Origin: BMS3Abin12 sp964487445
Lineage (GTDB): Bacteria; Pseudomonadota; Gammaproteobacteria; 21-64-14
Assembly (NCBI GenBank): GCA_964487445.1
Contig: CAZAQG010000021.1
Location: 1 to 32,057, forward strand
Direction of reading: 5' to 3'
Length of the DNA stretch: 32,057 nucleotides
Shown here: positions 7,452-16,900 of the stretch, piece by piece
Layout of the letters: each line of letters opens with the position of its first letter
Position numbering within the stretch: the stretch's first letter is position 1
Made by a program: the position numbers and the translations under genes
Notes under the pieces: generated by a model
Told to the model about the DNA's origin: nothing
What the model saw: the letters and a program-made list of their open reading frames with translations, nothing else
Databases searched by the model: none

Positions 7452-7955
7452 CACCGCCCGGTCGGGATCCCGCAGGTGGGCCCGCCGGTGCTCCTCTATG
7501 AACGCCCCGTCAACCTGTTCGTCGCCGGGTTCCTGGGCGCGCCGCCCATGAACCTGTTCCGCGCCGAGTGGGCGGAGGAAGGGGCGGGGCCGATGTTGCG
7601 CCTCGGGACCGTGCGCCTTGCCCCGCCGCCGACCTTGGTGTTTCCCGCCTTCGCCGGCCTACGCCCGGAGGCGTTTCACCTCACCGGACAGCGACCGGAA
7701 CTGCCGCGGATCGAGATGCGCGCGGCGGCGGTCGAGCGTCTGGGCCCGGAACAGGTGGTGTTGTTCGATGCGCCGGTGCCGCTCCTCGATCCGGAATATC
7801 CCGAAGCCGCGAGACCGGGCGTGCGGCGCATGGCGGTGCGCCTGCCGGCCGATCGTCCGGTCGCGCCGGGCGAGCGCGTCACGCTCGCGGTCGATCCGGC
7901 GCGATTGCACTGGTTCGACGCCGCGGGGCACGCCCTCGATCCGGGCACGCGCTGA
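7452..7955 (+). pseudogene. C-terminal fragment of a MalK/UgpC-type ABC transporter ATPase
   Basis: The frame opens with QVGPPVLLYERPVNLFVAGF and GAPPMN, the sequence that follows the nucleotide-binding domain in MalK/UgpC-type sugar importer ATPases. A TOBE-like beta domain follows (about 110 residues, including LRPEAF and a closing VDPARLHWFDA). Walker A, the ABC signature and Walker B are all absent, and an in-frame TGA lies just upstream of the conserved part. The truncation point lies about 50 bp from the IS end, so insertion or deletion by the element probably removed the 5' part. The stump cannot hydrolyse ATP. Confidence 0.8.
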
Positions 7956-7966
7956 CCGGTCCGCGG

Positions 7967-8623
7967 TCACTCCACGGGCAGGCCCGCGGCGCGCCACTCG
8001 GGGAACCCATCCTGCAGGCGGCGGGCGCGAAAGCCCCGTCCCCGCAGCCGGGCGACCGCCTCGTAGGCCAGTACGCAATGCGGCCCGCGGCAATAGGCGA
8101 CGACCTCCTGGCCCGGATCGAGGCGCGCGAGATGGGCCTCCAGCGCGTCGAGCGGGACGTTGCGCGCACCCGGAAGGTGCCCGGCGGCGTACTCCTCGGG
8201 CGGGCGCACGTCGAGCACGGTGACGAGCCCCTGGCGCGCCCGCTCCAGCAGTTCCTCGCGGGGTACCGGTTCCAGGCGGTCGCGCACGCTCAGATAGGTC
8301 TCCACCAGCCGATCCACCTCCGCCACATGCCGTCCGGCAACGGCGCGCAGGGCGGTGAGCAGCCCGACCACGTCGTCGCCGGCGAGCCGGTAGTAGACGT
8401 GCTGGCCGTCCCGCCGGGCTTGGACCAGTCCGGCCTGGCGCAGCTGCTGCAGATGCTGGGAGGTATTGGCCATGGACAGCCCCGTGAGCGTGGCGAGGGC
8501 CTCCACGCTGCGGGGGCTCTGGGCCAGAAATTCCAGCAATTCCAGTCGATTGCCGTTGGACAGGGCCTTGGCGACGCGGGCCAGTTCCGAGAATAGACGG
8601 TGTTTGAGGCCGATGGTTGACAT
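7967..8623 (-). CDS. ArsR-family regulator fused to a rhodanese domain
   Basis: From the ATG at 8623 the protein is 218 aa. Residues 8-90 form an ArsR winged helix (LSNGNRLELLEFLAQ, TGLSMANTSQHLQQLRQAGLV, then a wing with GQHVYYRL). Residues 115-215 form a rhodanese domain with DVRPPEEYAAGHLPGA and an active-site loop CRGPHC. The only two cysteines of the protein are in that loop, so sulfane-sulfur sensing, if it occurs, should take place there and not in the HTH. A TTG start 10 codons upstream is possible but the ATG has AGGA before it. The gene is divergent from the TVP38-rhodanese operon and probably represses it and itself through the shared 8624-8747 region. ArsR-rhodanese fusions are known; the ligand here is inferred. 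Confidence 0.88.
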   Translation of the reverse strand: MSTIGLKHRLFSELARVAKALSNGNRLELLEFLAQSPRSVEALATLTGLSMANTSQHLQQLRQAGLVQARRDGQHVYYRLAGDDVVGLLTALRAVAGRHVAEVDRLVETYLSVRDRLEPVPREELLERARQGLVTVLDVRPPEEYAAGHLPGARNVPLDALEAHLARLDPGQEVVAYCRGPHCVLAYEAVARLRGRGFRARRLQDGFPEWRAAGLPVE

Positions 8624-8638
8624 GGCTGGAGTTTCCTG

Positions 8639-8671
8639 GAATATTAGTTTCAATTGAACGCTTGAATATTA
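8639..8671. promoter_or_regulatory. Candidate operator between divergent genes
   Basis: An AT-rich island in GC-rich DNA has GAATATTA at 8639-8646 and again at 8664-8671, flanking a near-palindrome TTTCAATTGAA. Spacing of 25 bp and position just upstream of the ArsR-type gene fit an ArsR dimer-binding operator overlapping promoters. No clear -35/-10 pair could be fixed by eye. No binding evidence exists from sequence alone. Confidence 0.45.
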
Positions 8672-8747
8672 AAATGATCAGGGCGGCGGGTCAATGCCCG
8701 CGCACGTATCCCTCACCATCACCATCAGAAGTCCCGGAGGTGCCTGT

Positions 8748-8792
8748 ATGGACGGCTTCATCATCGACCGCGCGTGGGGGGACGCGAAGTGA
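8748..8792 (+). CDS. Short leader ORF (14 codons) coupled to the membrane-rhodanese gene
   Basis: An ATG at 8748 has a strong GGAGG site 8 nt upstream and encodes MDGFIIDRAWGDAK. Its TGA (8790-8792) overlaps the GTG start of the next gene as GTGA. It may be a leader peptide for translational coupling, or the stub of a deleted gene. I see no recognisable family. The good ribosome site placed here, and not before the GTG, is the main support. Confidence 0.4.
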   Translation: MDGFIIDRAWGDAK

Positions 8793-9820
8793 AGGCGGGC
8801 CGGATCCTGCGCGCATTGTTGTGGATCGTCCTGGCCACGGGCATCGCCCTGGCCATCGCCTACCGCGGTCGGTTCGACGTCGCGGCGCTGGAGGGCTGGA
8901 TCCGTGGCGCCGGGGCCGGCGCGCCGCTGTTGTTCATGGCCGTCTACGCCCTGGGCACGGTGCTGTTCCTGCCCGGTTCGGCACTGACCTTGGCCGGTGG
9001 GGCGCTGTTCGGTCCGGTCCTGGGCACCTTCTACAACCTCATCGGTGCCACGCTCGGCGCAACCCTGGCGTTCCTGGCGGCACGCTATCTGGGTGCCGCG
9101 TGGGTCGAGCGCAAGGCCGGCGCCCGCCTGCAGCGGCTCAATCGTGGTGTGGAGGCCGAGGGCTGGCGCTTCGTGGCGTTCGTCCGACTGGTGCCGCTGT
9201 TCCCGTTCAATCTGCTGAACTACGCACTCGGTCTCACCCGCATCCGGCTCGGCACCTATGTGTTGGCGTCCTATCTGTTCATGCTCCCGGGGGCCGTGGC
9301 GTATACATACCTCGGCTACGCGGGGCGCGAGGCGCTCACCGGAGGGGCGGGCTTGGTCCGCAAGGCCCTACTGGCGCTCGCCCTGCTGGCGCTCGTCGCC
9401 TTCCTCCCCCGCCTGATCGGGCGCTTGCGTAAACGCCCGATGCTCTCCGTATCGGCGCTCAAGGCCCGACTGGCCGCCGATGACAAGGTGCTGGTGCTGG
9501 ACGTGCGCACGGAGGCGGACTACGTTGGCGATTCGGGCCACATCCCGGGTGCGCGCAATCTCCCGCTCGAAGAGCTGCCGCAACGTGTTACGGAGTTGGG
9601 CGAGTTCCTGGAAACGCCGATCGCCGTGGTCTGCCGCACCGACAAGCGCTCGGCCCGGGCCGAGCGGCTGCTTACCGGGCAGGGTTTCGCGGACGTGCAC
9701 GTGGTCGAGGGCGGGATGACGGCCTGGGCCCGTGCCGGCTTGGCTGTGGCGCGCGGCGCAGCGGCTCGCGCGGTTCCTGACCGGGCCGCAGGCGGCGATG
9801 GCGGGGTAGACCGGCGATGA
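8789..9820 (+). CDS. TVP38/TMEM64-type membrane protein fused to a rhodanese domain
   Basis: The 343-aa protein (GTG start at 8789) has a first membrane segment at about 7-25. A VTT/SNARE-associated-type domain follows, with FLPGSALTLAGGALFGP, GATLGATLAFLAARYLG and RLVPLFPFNLLNYALGL, and a last membrane helix near 195-210. The C-terminal 120 residues are a rhodanese domain with DVRTEADY, GHIPGARNLP and active-site C-R-T-D-K-R-S, expected to face the cytoplasm. This fusion of a DedA-like transporter or scramblase-type domain with a sulfurtransferase is known from other bacteria, with uncertain substrate. GTG at 8774 in the same frame is also possible. The stop overlaps the cytochrome gene start (ATGA), so this is the first main gene of a three-gene operon. 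A sulfur-compound transport or persulfide-handling role is inference. Confidence 0.87.
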   Translation: MKAGRILRALLWIVLATGIALAIAYRGRFDVAALEGWIRGAGAGAPLLFMAVYALGTVLFLPGSALTLAGGALFGPVLGTFYNLIGATLGATLAFLAARYLGAAWVERKAGARLQRLNRGVEAEGWRFVAFVRLVPLFPFNLLNYALGLTRIRLGTYVLASYLFMLPGAVAYTYLGYAGREALTGGAGLVRKALLALALLALVAFLPRLIGRLRKRPMLSVSALKARLAADDKVLVLDVRTEADYVGDSGHIPGARNLPLEELPQRVTELGEFLETPIAVVCRTDKRSARAERLLTGQGFADVHVVEGGMTAWARAGLAVARGAAARAVPDRAAGGDGGVDRR

Positions 9821-11055
9821 TGCGTATCCGCCCCCGTACGCTGGTGATCGGCGTCGTGCTCGCGGTGCCGGTCGCGTTTTTCGCTTGGCGCATGCTCCGA
9901 CCGCTGCAGATCTTCGTCATCGGAAAGCGCTTCGAGCGCCCGATCCCGACCGCCGCGGCCCCGGCGGTGCTCGGGACCCTCAGCGCCCGCCAGTGCGGCG
10001 CCTGCCATCAGGCCGACTACCGGGAGTGGAAGACCACGATGCACGCCCACGCCTGGACCGACCCCTATTTCCGGGCCGACTGGCGCCACGAAGGCCGCGA
10101 GCAGATCTGTCGCAACTGCCACACGCCCCTCGACCGACAGCAGCCCCGACTCGTACTGGGTTTCCACGGCGGCGACAAGTGGGATCCGATTCTCAAACCG
10201 AATCCGCAATTCGACCCGACGCTGCAGCATCAGGGCGTCACGTGCGCGGCCTGCCACCTGCGCAACGGGAAGATCCTCGGTCCGTACGGACCGACACAGA
10301 TCCAGGCGCCGCACCCGGTGGCGAAGTTCTCCGACCCCAACGAGCTGTGCGTGCGTTGTCACGTGGTCCCGGGTAATCGCTGGGACACCTTCTACCGCCT
10401 CCCGCCGTGCGGTACCGCCGCCGAGATCGCCTCCGCCAAAGGCCGCTGGCACGGGCGCAGCGGCGAGTACGTCGTGCGCCGTGTGTCGGAACTGGGTTGT
10501 GTTCAGTGCCACATGCCGGCGGTGACCCGCCCCCTCGTGCCGTGGGGGCCGCCTCGCGCCTCGCGCCGTCACCTCTGGCGCGGCGGCCACGACCCGGAGG
10601 CGGTGCGCAAGGCGTTGGCGATCCGCGTGCGGTCGCTCGCGGCCCGCACCGGGCGTCGCGAGTACGCGATCACCCTCACGAACGTGGGCGCACTGCACTA
10701 CGTGCCGACCGGCGTCCCGAACCGTTACCTGAGCGTCGAGTGGCGGCTCCTGGACGCGTCCGGCGCGGTGTTGCGCACCCGGAGCGAGACCCTCGAGCGT
10801 ACCGTGCTGTGGCGCCCGTTCATCATCGATTTGTGGGATACGCGCCTGGCGTATCGGAAGCCGCGCACCTACCGTTTTGGTTTCTCCATGCACGGCACCC
10901 CGCGCCCGGCGGAACTGGAGGTCCGGGTGCGCTATCACCTCGCGCCCGCCGCCTACGCGAGGCGCGACGGCTACCGGCCGAAGACGCCGCTCGCCTACAC
11001 CGTGTACCGCCGCGTGATCCGGTTCGCGCCGCAGACGGGGACCGACGGGCGATGA
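9817..11055 (+). CDS. Membrane-anchored pentahaem cytochrome c (cytochrome c554-like)
   Basis: The 412-aa protein has an N-terminal membrane segment (about 9-25) and five CXXCH haem-binding motifs at residues 60-64, 98-102, 143-147, 178-182 and 228-232. These are followed by a 180-residue haem-free region, predicted mostly beta (segments EYAITLTNVGALHYVPTG and RYLSVEWRLLD). Haem spacing and the single anchor place it in the periplasm, attached to the inner membrane, and similar to the cytochrome c554/multihaem family. It would move electrons to or from a partner. Gene overlaps on both sides (ATGA with the TVP38-rhodanese gene, ATGA with the flavoprotein) put it in the middle of a coupled operon, so a periplasmic redox step of sulfur metabolism is plausible. 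The substrate is unknown, and distal haem ligands could not be assigned. Confidence 0.9.
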   Translation: MMRIRPRTLVIGVVLAVPVAFFAWRMLRPLQIFVIGKRFERPIPTAAAPAVLGTLSARQCGACHQADYREWKTTMHAHAWTDPYFRADWRHEGREQICRNCHTPLDRQQPRLVLGFHGGDKWDPILKPNPQFDPTLQHQGVTCAACHLRNGKILGPYGPTQIQAPHPVAKFSDPNELCVRCHVVPGNRWDTFYRLPPCGTAAEIASAKGRWHGRSGEYVVRRVSELGCVQCHMPAVTRPLVPWGPPRASRRHLWRGGHDPEAVRKALAIRVRSLAARTGRREYAITLTNVGALHYVPTGVPNRYLSVEWRLLDASGAVLRTRSETLERTVLWRPFIIDLWDTRLAYRKPRTYRFGFSMHGTPRPAELEVRVRYHLAPAAYARRDGYRPKTPLAYTVYRRVIRFAPQTGTDGR

Positions 11056-12467
11056 GCACGCGCGATCTCGTCATCATCGGCGGCGGGGCGGGTGGGCTGG
11101 TGGTCGCGAGCGTCGCCGCGCAGCTCGGTCTCGCGGTAACGTTGGTCGAGCGCTCGCAACACCTCGGGGGCGACTGCCTGCACCACGGCTGCGTGCCCAG
11201 CAAGGCGTTGATCCGCACCGCCGAGGTCGCATCGCTCATGCGTCGCGCCGCCGACTTCGGCCTGCCCGCGGTCGCGCCGCAGGTGGACATGGCGCGGGTC
11301 AGTGCGCACGTGCGCGCCGTGATCGAGGAGATCCAGCACCACGACGACCCGGAGCGCTTCCGCGGCTACGGTTGCGAGGTACTGCTGGGTGAGCCCGCCG
11401 AGTTCCTGTCGCCCCGCGAGGTGCGCGTCGGTGATCGGAGGATTCGCGCGCGGCGCTTCGTTCTCGCCACGGGATCGGGTCCGTTCGTGCCGCCCATCGA
11501 GGGGTTGCGCGAGGCCGGCTTTCTTACGAACCTCGACGTGTTCTCGCTGCGCACGCTCCCGCGTCGACTCGTCGTGCTCGGCGCCGGCCCCATCGGTCTG
11601 GAGTTGGGCCAGGCGTTCGCGCGCCTGGGCAGTCGCGTCGTGGTGGTCGAGCGCCTGCCCCGTCCGTTGCCCCACGAGGATCCGGAGATCACCGATGCCC
11701 TGTTGGCCCGGCTCGCCGCGGAAGGGGTCGAGGTGCGCGTCTCGACCGAGGTGCGGCGCGTGCGCCGATCGGGGGAGACTACGATCGTCGAGTGTTCCGA
11801 CGGGCTCGCACTCGAGGCGGACGCGCTGCTGGTGGCGGTGGGCCGAAGTCCGAACGTCGCCGGACTCGGTCTGGATGCGGCGGGGGTTCGTCACGGCGCG
11901 CGGGGTGTCGAGGTGGACCGGCGCCTGCGCACTTCGCAGCATCACATCTACGCCTGCGGCGATGTGTGCGGACCCTACGCCTTTACTCACATGGCCGAAT
12001 ACCAGGCCGGCATCGTGATCGCGAATGCGGTGTTCCGCTTTCCCAAGCGGGTCGACTACCGCGTCGTACCGCGGGTTACGTTCACCGACCCCGAACTGGC
12101 CCACGTCGGGATGACCGAGGCGCAGGCGCGCGAACGCGGTATCACCCCCGACGTGCTGCGCTTCCCGTTCCGCGACGTCGATCGTGCGATCACCGAGCGC
12201 GAGTGCGCCGGCTTTGTGAAGCTCGTCGCTCACCGCGGTCGCTTGTTGGGGGCGTCCGTCCTCGGGCCCCGCGGCGGTGAACTCCTCCACGAGTTGGCGC
12301 TGGCGATGACCGCCGGCGTGCGGCTCAGCGCGATCAGCGCCACCATTCATGCCTATCCGACACTGGCCCAGGTGCATCGGCGCGCCGTGAACGCCGGGCT
12401 CGGCAAGCGGCTCTTCAGCCGCGGTACACGCCGGCTGGTGCGCGTGATTCACCGCCTGTTGCCGTAA
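11052..12467 (+). CDS. MerA/Lpd-like pyridine nucleotide-disulfide oxidoreductase
   Basis: The 471-aa flavoprotein has an FAD-binding GGGAGG near residues 10-15, redox-active cysteines C42 and C47 in GGDCLHHGCVPSKAL, an NAD(P)-binding GAGPIGLELG segment, the second FAD motif IYACGDVCG and a dimerisation domain ending with HAYPTLAQV. The catalytic histidine of that segment is present, but the partner Glu of typical lipoamide dehydrogenase (HPTxxE) is Gln here. It has no N-terminal heavy-metal domain and no C-terminal Cys pair, so it is not mercuric reductase proper. Close relatives often sit beside TVP38/TMEM64 genes. The ATG overlaps the cytochrome stop as ATGA. A disulfide, persulfide or polysulfide reduction role is inferred. 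Reading upstream into the cytochrome gene gives a longer frame but no homology. Confidence 0.88.
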   Translation: MSTRDLVIIGGGAGGLVVASVAAQLGLAVTLVERSQHLGGDCLHHGCVPSKALIRTAEVASLMRRAADFGLPAVAPQVDMARVSAHVRAVIEEIQHHDDPERFRGYGCEVLLGEPAEFLSPREVRVGDRRIRARRFVLATGSGPFVPPIEGLREAGFLTNLDVFSLRTLPRRLVVLGAGPIGLELGQAFARLGSRVVVVERLPRPLPHEDPEITDALLARLAAEGVEVRVSTEVRRVRRSGETTIVECSDGLALEADALLVAVGRSPNVAGLGLDAAGVRHGARGVEVDRRLRTSQHHIYACGDVCGPYAFTHMAEYQAGIVIANAVFRFPKRVDYRVVPRVTFTDPELAHVGMTEAQARERGITPDVLRFPFRDVDRAITERECAGFVKLVAHRGRLLGASVLGPRGGELLHELALAMTAGVRLSAISATIHAYPTLAQVHRRAVNAGLGKRLFSRGTRRLVRVIHRLLP

Positions 12468-12597
12468 CCACCTGCCGGATACGCCGGTCTCGCTTCCTTG
12501 ATTCCGGGCCCACAGTAATCGGATCGTAATTGGATCCGGACTGATTCCGGATGGGCGGATGTGCGGCCGATCCGTTGTTTCGAATTGATCTATCGCA

Positions 12598-12625
12598 TCA
12601 AGAATCCGGGCCGTGCGGCCGATAA
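12598..12625 (+). promoter_or_regulatory. FliA (sigma-28)-like promoter of the MCP-GGDEF/EAL operon
   Basis: An exact GCCGATAA (12618-12625) is preceded, 12 nt upstream, by TCAAGAAT (12598-12605), resembling the FliA -35 TAAAGTTT (the consensus spacer is 11). It lies 51 bp before a chemoreceptor gene, a typical class III flagellar/chemotaxis target. Confidence 0.5.
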
Positions 12626-12676
12626 GGCGGCAGCCGCGTGCTGTCGGCATCGTTCACTGCCCGGGAGGTATCCGTG

Positions 12677-13999
12677 ATGCGTTGGTTTCGCAAGAGTCTG
12701 TTTCGCAAGCTTCTATTCATTACCGGCGGGGGCACGGCCCTGCTGTTGGCGAGTGCGCTGACCGGTCTGTGGTGGGTGGACGCCGACCTGCATCAGGTCG
12801 GGGCCGCCATGCACCGGGAAGCGGCGCTGGAAAGGGCGGGTGCGGTGCACCGGCTTGACGCGCAGGAACTGGCCGTGCGGATGGATCAGGCGGTTGCGCA
12901 GGCCCGCGGGAACTTGGAGATGGCGCTTGCCCTGATGGGGGGATCGGTGGTGCTGGCGTTTGGGTTGTTTGTCGTGCTTTCACGGCGGGGGATTGTGGGG
13001 CCGGCGCAGGCGTTGGTGGAGGATCTGGAGCGGCTGGCGGGTGGAGATTTCAGTGAAGCGGTGCGCGTGAGCGGGGAGGATGAATTTGGTGCGGTGGCGC
13101 AGGCGGCCGAGAGCTTGCGGATCGGATTTGGGACACTGATCGGGGGGTTGGCGGCGAGTGCGACGGAACTGGGCGAGGGAGCGGGGCGACTGGGAGAGAC
13201 GGCGGCACGGGCGCTGGAGGCGATTTCGGGGCAGCGGCTGCAGACCGACCAGGTAGCCACGGCGATGAACGAGATGGCGGTTTCGGTGCAGGAGGTGGCG
13301 CGCAACACGCAGACGGTGGCGGAGTCGGCGCGTCAGGGCAAGGAGTTGGCGGGATCGGGGGCGCTGCTGGCGAGCGAAGCGATGGGCGGGGTTGGGGCGC
13401 TGGTGGAGAAGCTGCGCGTGGGCGGGGAGGTCATGGGTCGGCTGCAGGCGGGGGCGGGGGAGATCGGTGGGGTGTTGGAGATCATTGCGGGGTTGGCGGA
13501 CCAGACCAACCTGCTGGCGCTGAATGCGGCGATCGAGGCGGCGCGGGCGGGGGAGCACGGGAGGGGGTTTGCGGTAGTGGCCGACGAGGTGCGTTCGCTC
13601 TCGAAACAGACGCGCCAGTCGACCGAGCGGATTCGGGAGGTGGTGGAACGCATTCAGGGCGGAGCGGGAGAGGCGGTGGCGGTGATACAAGGTGCGAATG
13701 CGGCGGCGGGGACCGGGGAGGGGCAGGTGGAGCGGAGCGCCGAGGCGCTGGCGCAGATCAGCGGTGCGGTAGGGACGGTTTCGGATATGGCGGCGCAGAT
13801 TGCCAGTGCGGCGGAGGAGCAGAGTGCGGTGGCGGTGGAGATTGACCGGAACGTAGTGGCGATTGCCGAGGGAGAGCGCGACAGTGAGGAGGCGGCGCGC
13901 GAGGTGCGTGCCTGGAGCGAGCGGCTGCAGGCGCTCTCGGAGCAGTTGACGGAACACACCGGGCGGTTCCGTCTGGGGGAGGGGGCGGGGCGGGCGTGA
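12677..13999 (+). CDS. Methyl-accepting chemotaxis protein with very short sensor loop
   Basis: The 440-aa protein has two membrane helices (about 12-33 and 82-101), a periplasmic loop of only about 45 residues (34-80), a HAMP-like linker (102-155), and a coiled-coil signalling domain with the hairpin tip at 276-308 (QTNLLALNAAIEAARAGEHG...). The small periplasmic region leaves little room for a ligand domain, so it may sense through the membrane or through a partner. The ATG at 12677 has GGAGGT upstream. The stop overlaps the GTG of the GGDEF-EAL gene (GTGA), so receptor and c-di-GMP enzyme are made together. The signalling region is rich in near-repetitive GGCG/GGAG codons. Promoter evidence is at 12598-12625. 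Confidence 0.9.
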   Translation: MRWFRKSLFRKLLFITGGGTALLLASALTGLWWVDADLHQVGAAMHREAALERAGAVHRLDAQELAVRMDQAVAQARGNLEMALALMGGSVVLAFGLFVVLSRRGIVGPAQALVEDLERLAGGDFSEAVRVSGEDEFGAVAQAAESLRIGFGTLIGGLAASATELGEGAGRLGETAARALEAISGQRLQTDQVATAMNEMAVSVQEVARNTQTVAESARQGKELAGSGALLASEAMGGVGALVEKLRVGGEVMGRLQAGAGEIGGVLEIIAGLADQTNLLALNAAIEAARAGEHGRGFAVVADEVRSLSKQTRQSTERIREVVERIQGGAGEAVAVIQGANAAAGTGEGQVERSAEALAQISGAVGTVSDMAAQIASAAEEQSAVAVEIDRNVVAIAEGERDSEEAAREVRAWSERLQALSEQLTEHTGRFRLGEGAGRA

Positions 14000-16900
14000 G
14001 CAAAAGGGGCGCCGGCGAGTCCGAGCCGCCCCCCGCGGGGGGCGGGCGCCGTGGGGCGCGCGTGCTGGTGTATGTGCTGCTGGCGGCGTTTGCGCTCTAC
14101 TCCGGGCTGCATACGTGGCGCGATGTCGTGCGCGGGCGCGCCGTGCATGTCGGACACCTCGCGGATCTCACCGTGGGTGGTGCGGGGATGGCCCTGGAGC
14201 GGTGGGGACCCGGGCTCGCGCAGGCGGGCGCCGCGGTCCGGGCCGGTACCGTGGCGGTGGCGGCGTTTCGCGCGATGCATCCGGAGTGGGTGGCGCTGAC
14301 GGTGCGCGGGGCGGACGGACGGTGGCGCCGAGTGTTCGGGCCGCGGCCGCCGCGGGCGGTGCTTGCGGCGCGTTGCGCCGTGGGATCCGCGTGTGCGGCG
14401 GCGTTGGAGCGTACGCGCCGAGCGGCGAAGAGTCGTCTATGGCTGATGCGCGCGGCGGGGCGGGATACGCTCTACGGGGCGCAGTCGCTGGCGGCGTTCG
14501 CCCCGCTGTGGTCGCGGTTTCCGGTCCGCGCGACGGACCGGCTCTATCTGCGCGGCCCGCAGGGGGCGGTGGTGAGGGTATGGCCGCCCGCGGGCGGACC
14601 GACGCCTGCCGACAGTCCCGCGGCGATGCGGGTGCTGGCCTGGCGCGCGGTGCCGGGTATGGCGGTGGCGTTCGGGGTGGGGGCCACGGGTGCCTCGGTG
14701 CGCGCGCAGTGGTTGGGGATCGTCTGGCCGGGGGCGCTGTTCCTGGTATCCGCCGCGCTCGCGGCCGAGGCCGTGTTGCGCGGCTTCGAGCGCCATACGG
14801 CGCGTGCGGCGGCGGCGGTGGCGGCTGAGCAGGCGCGTGTGCGGCGTGTGCGCGACTTGTATGCGGCGCTCAGCGACACCAATCAGCTCATCGTGCGTCA
14901 CCCGCAGCCGGAGGAATTATTCGCGACGACCTGCCGATTGCTCGTGGAGCGGGCCGGGGCGTGTGCGGCGTACATCGGCTGGGTGGAGAGCGGAGTGGAC
15001 GATCCGGTGGTCCGCTGGGTGACGCGGGCCGGCTCCGTGGAGCCCGAGGCCGCCGCCGACCCCGCCGGGGCGCTCGCGCGCAAGGCGGTGATCACAGGGC
15101 GCGCGCAACGCGCCGCAGCGCGCACCTATTGCGCCGGTTACCACGGGAGGGGCGGGGCGGCGCAGCTCGCGCTGCCGATCCGGCGCGGGGCGGACATCGT
15201 GGCGGTGCTGTGGTTGTACGCGGGCCGTGTGGCGCTTGAAGATCGGGCCGAGCGGGCGCTGCTGGAGGAGATGGTGCTCGATCTCGGCTTCTCGCTGGAG
15301 GATACGGCGCAGCGCCGGCGCCTAGAGCATGCGGCCGAGCACGATGCCCTGACCGGCTTGGTAAACCGCCGTCGTCTGGTGCGGGCGTTGCAGGAGGCGC
15401 AACGCGGCGATGCGACCGGCGCGCTGGCGGTGTTCTATCTGGAGGGGCTGCGCGAGGTCAACACGACGCTCGGGCATTCGGCCGGCGACGAGATCCTGAG
15501 CGTGGCGGCGATGCGGTTGCAGGTCGCAGCCACCGCCCGGGCGGGGGTGCTGGCCGCACGCGGGGACGGTGACCGGCTCTTCCTGATGCTTCCGGGGGTC
15601 GGCTCCGACAAGGTCGCACGGCGGGTGAACGAGATCCAGGAGGCGCTGGCCGCCCCGTTGCACCTGAGCGGCGGCGAGGACCTGCGCGTGGAGAGCGCGG
15701 CGGGATGGGCCTGCTGGCCGGAGTACTGGAATGGGTCCGCGGCGCTGATGGGACGCGCGGAACTCGCCCTGGAGGCGGCGCGCGCGCGCGGGCCGGGCGA
15801 GTGTGCCGGCTTCGAGCCCGAGTTGGAGGAGCGGGCCCATATGGCGCGGCGAGTGCGCCGGGAGTTCGAACCGGCGCTCAAACGCGGCGAACTCACCCTG
15901 TACTATCAGCCGGTGCTGAATCTGGCGACGGGTGCGGTGCAGGGGATGGAGGCGCTGGCGCGCTGGATCGCGCCGGACGGCAGCGTGCGCGCACCGAGTG
16001 CCTTCCTGCCGCAGGTCGAGCAGAACCCACGGCTGTTGCGCGAGTTGGGACGATTCGTGCTCAGGGAGGCGCTCTCGCGCATCGCGACTTGGTCGCACGC
16101 CGGGTTGGTGGTGGATGTGGCGGTCAACATCGGCGCAAGCCACCTCACGGACCCCGCCTTCTCGGAAGACCTGGATGGCGCGCTCGCGGATCATAACGCG
16201 CAGATCAGGCATCGGCTGTTGATCGAGATCACCGAGAGCGCCTACCTGGGGGAACGCGGAGCGGCGGCGGTGGCGCTCGAGGCGGCGCGTGCGCGCGGCG
16301 TGCGCACGGTGCTCGATGACTTCGGCACCGCCTACGCCTCGCTGAGCTACCTGCAGGATCTGCCGGTGGACCGGATCAAGATCGACAGCTCCTTCACCAG
16401 CCGCTTGTTGCAGGGGCGGCGCGAGGAGGCGATTGTGGGCGGGGTGGTGATGACCGCCCGGCTGCTCGGTCTGGATCTGGTCGCCGAGGGGGTGGAGAGT
16501 GATGCTCAGGCCGGGCTGCTGCGCCACCTCGGCTGTCCGAAGATCCAGGGCTACCGGATCGCGCGACCGATGCCCGCCGATCAGGCCGAGGCGTGGCTGC
16601 GCGCCTGGGATCCGGCACCCTGGGCGCACGCCGAGGTGGGTGTGCTGACGCCGTTGTTCGATCGCGCGGAGGTGCTCGCGCTCGCGTTGCAGGATTGGGG
16701 CGGCGTGCATGCGCTGGCGCGCGGCGCGCCCGCCGATCCACCGGACCGCTACCCGTGGCTGAGTTCGGCGGATGGGCACTCGCCGTTCGGGCGCTGGTTG
16801 GCCGAGTCGGGTCGGGATCGCTACGGGCGCGATCCCGCCTTCCAGGCGCTCGCGGCCGAGCAGGAGGCATTCACCCGGGCGGCGCGCATGCTGATCGCCT

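Noticed and set aside
7568..8596. A 342-codon plus-strand frame over the ABC stump and ArsR-rhodanese gene
   Set aside because: Covers two recognised reading frames on both strands and has no homology itself.
10407..11051. Upstream extension of the flavoprotein frame into the cytochrome gene
   Set aside because: The extra residues are low-complexity, out of frame with the real cytochrome, and the true ATG overlaps the cytochrome stop.
11052..12467. Mercuric reductase (merA) as the name of the flavoprotein
   Set aside because: No N-terminal metal-binding domain, no C-terminal Cys pair and no mer genes nearby.
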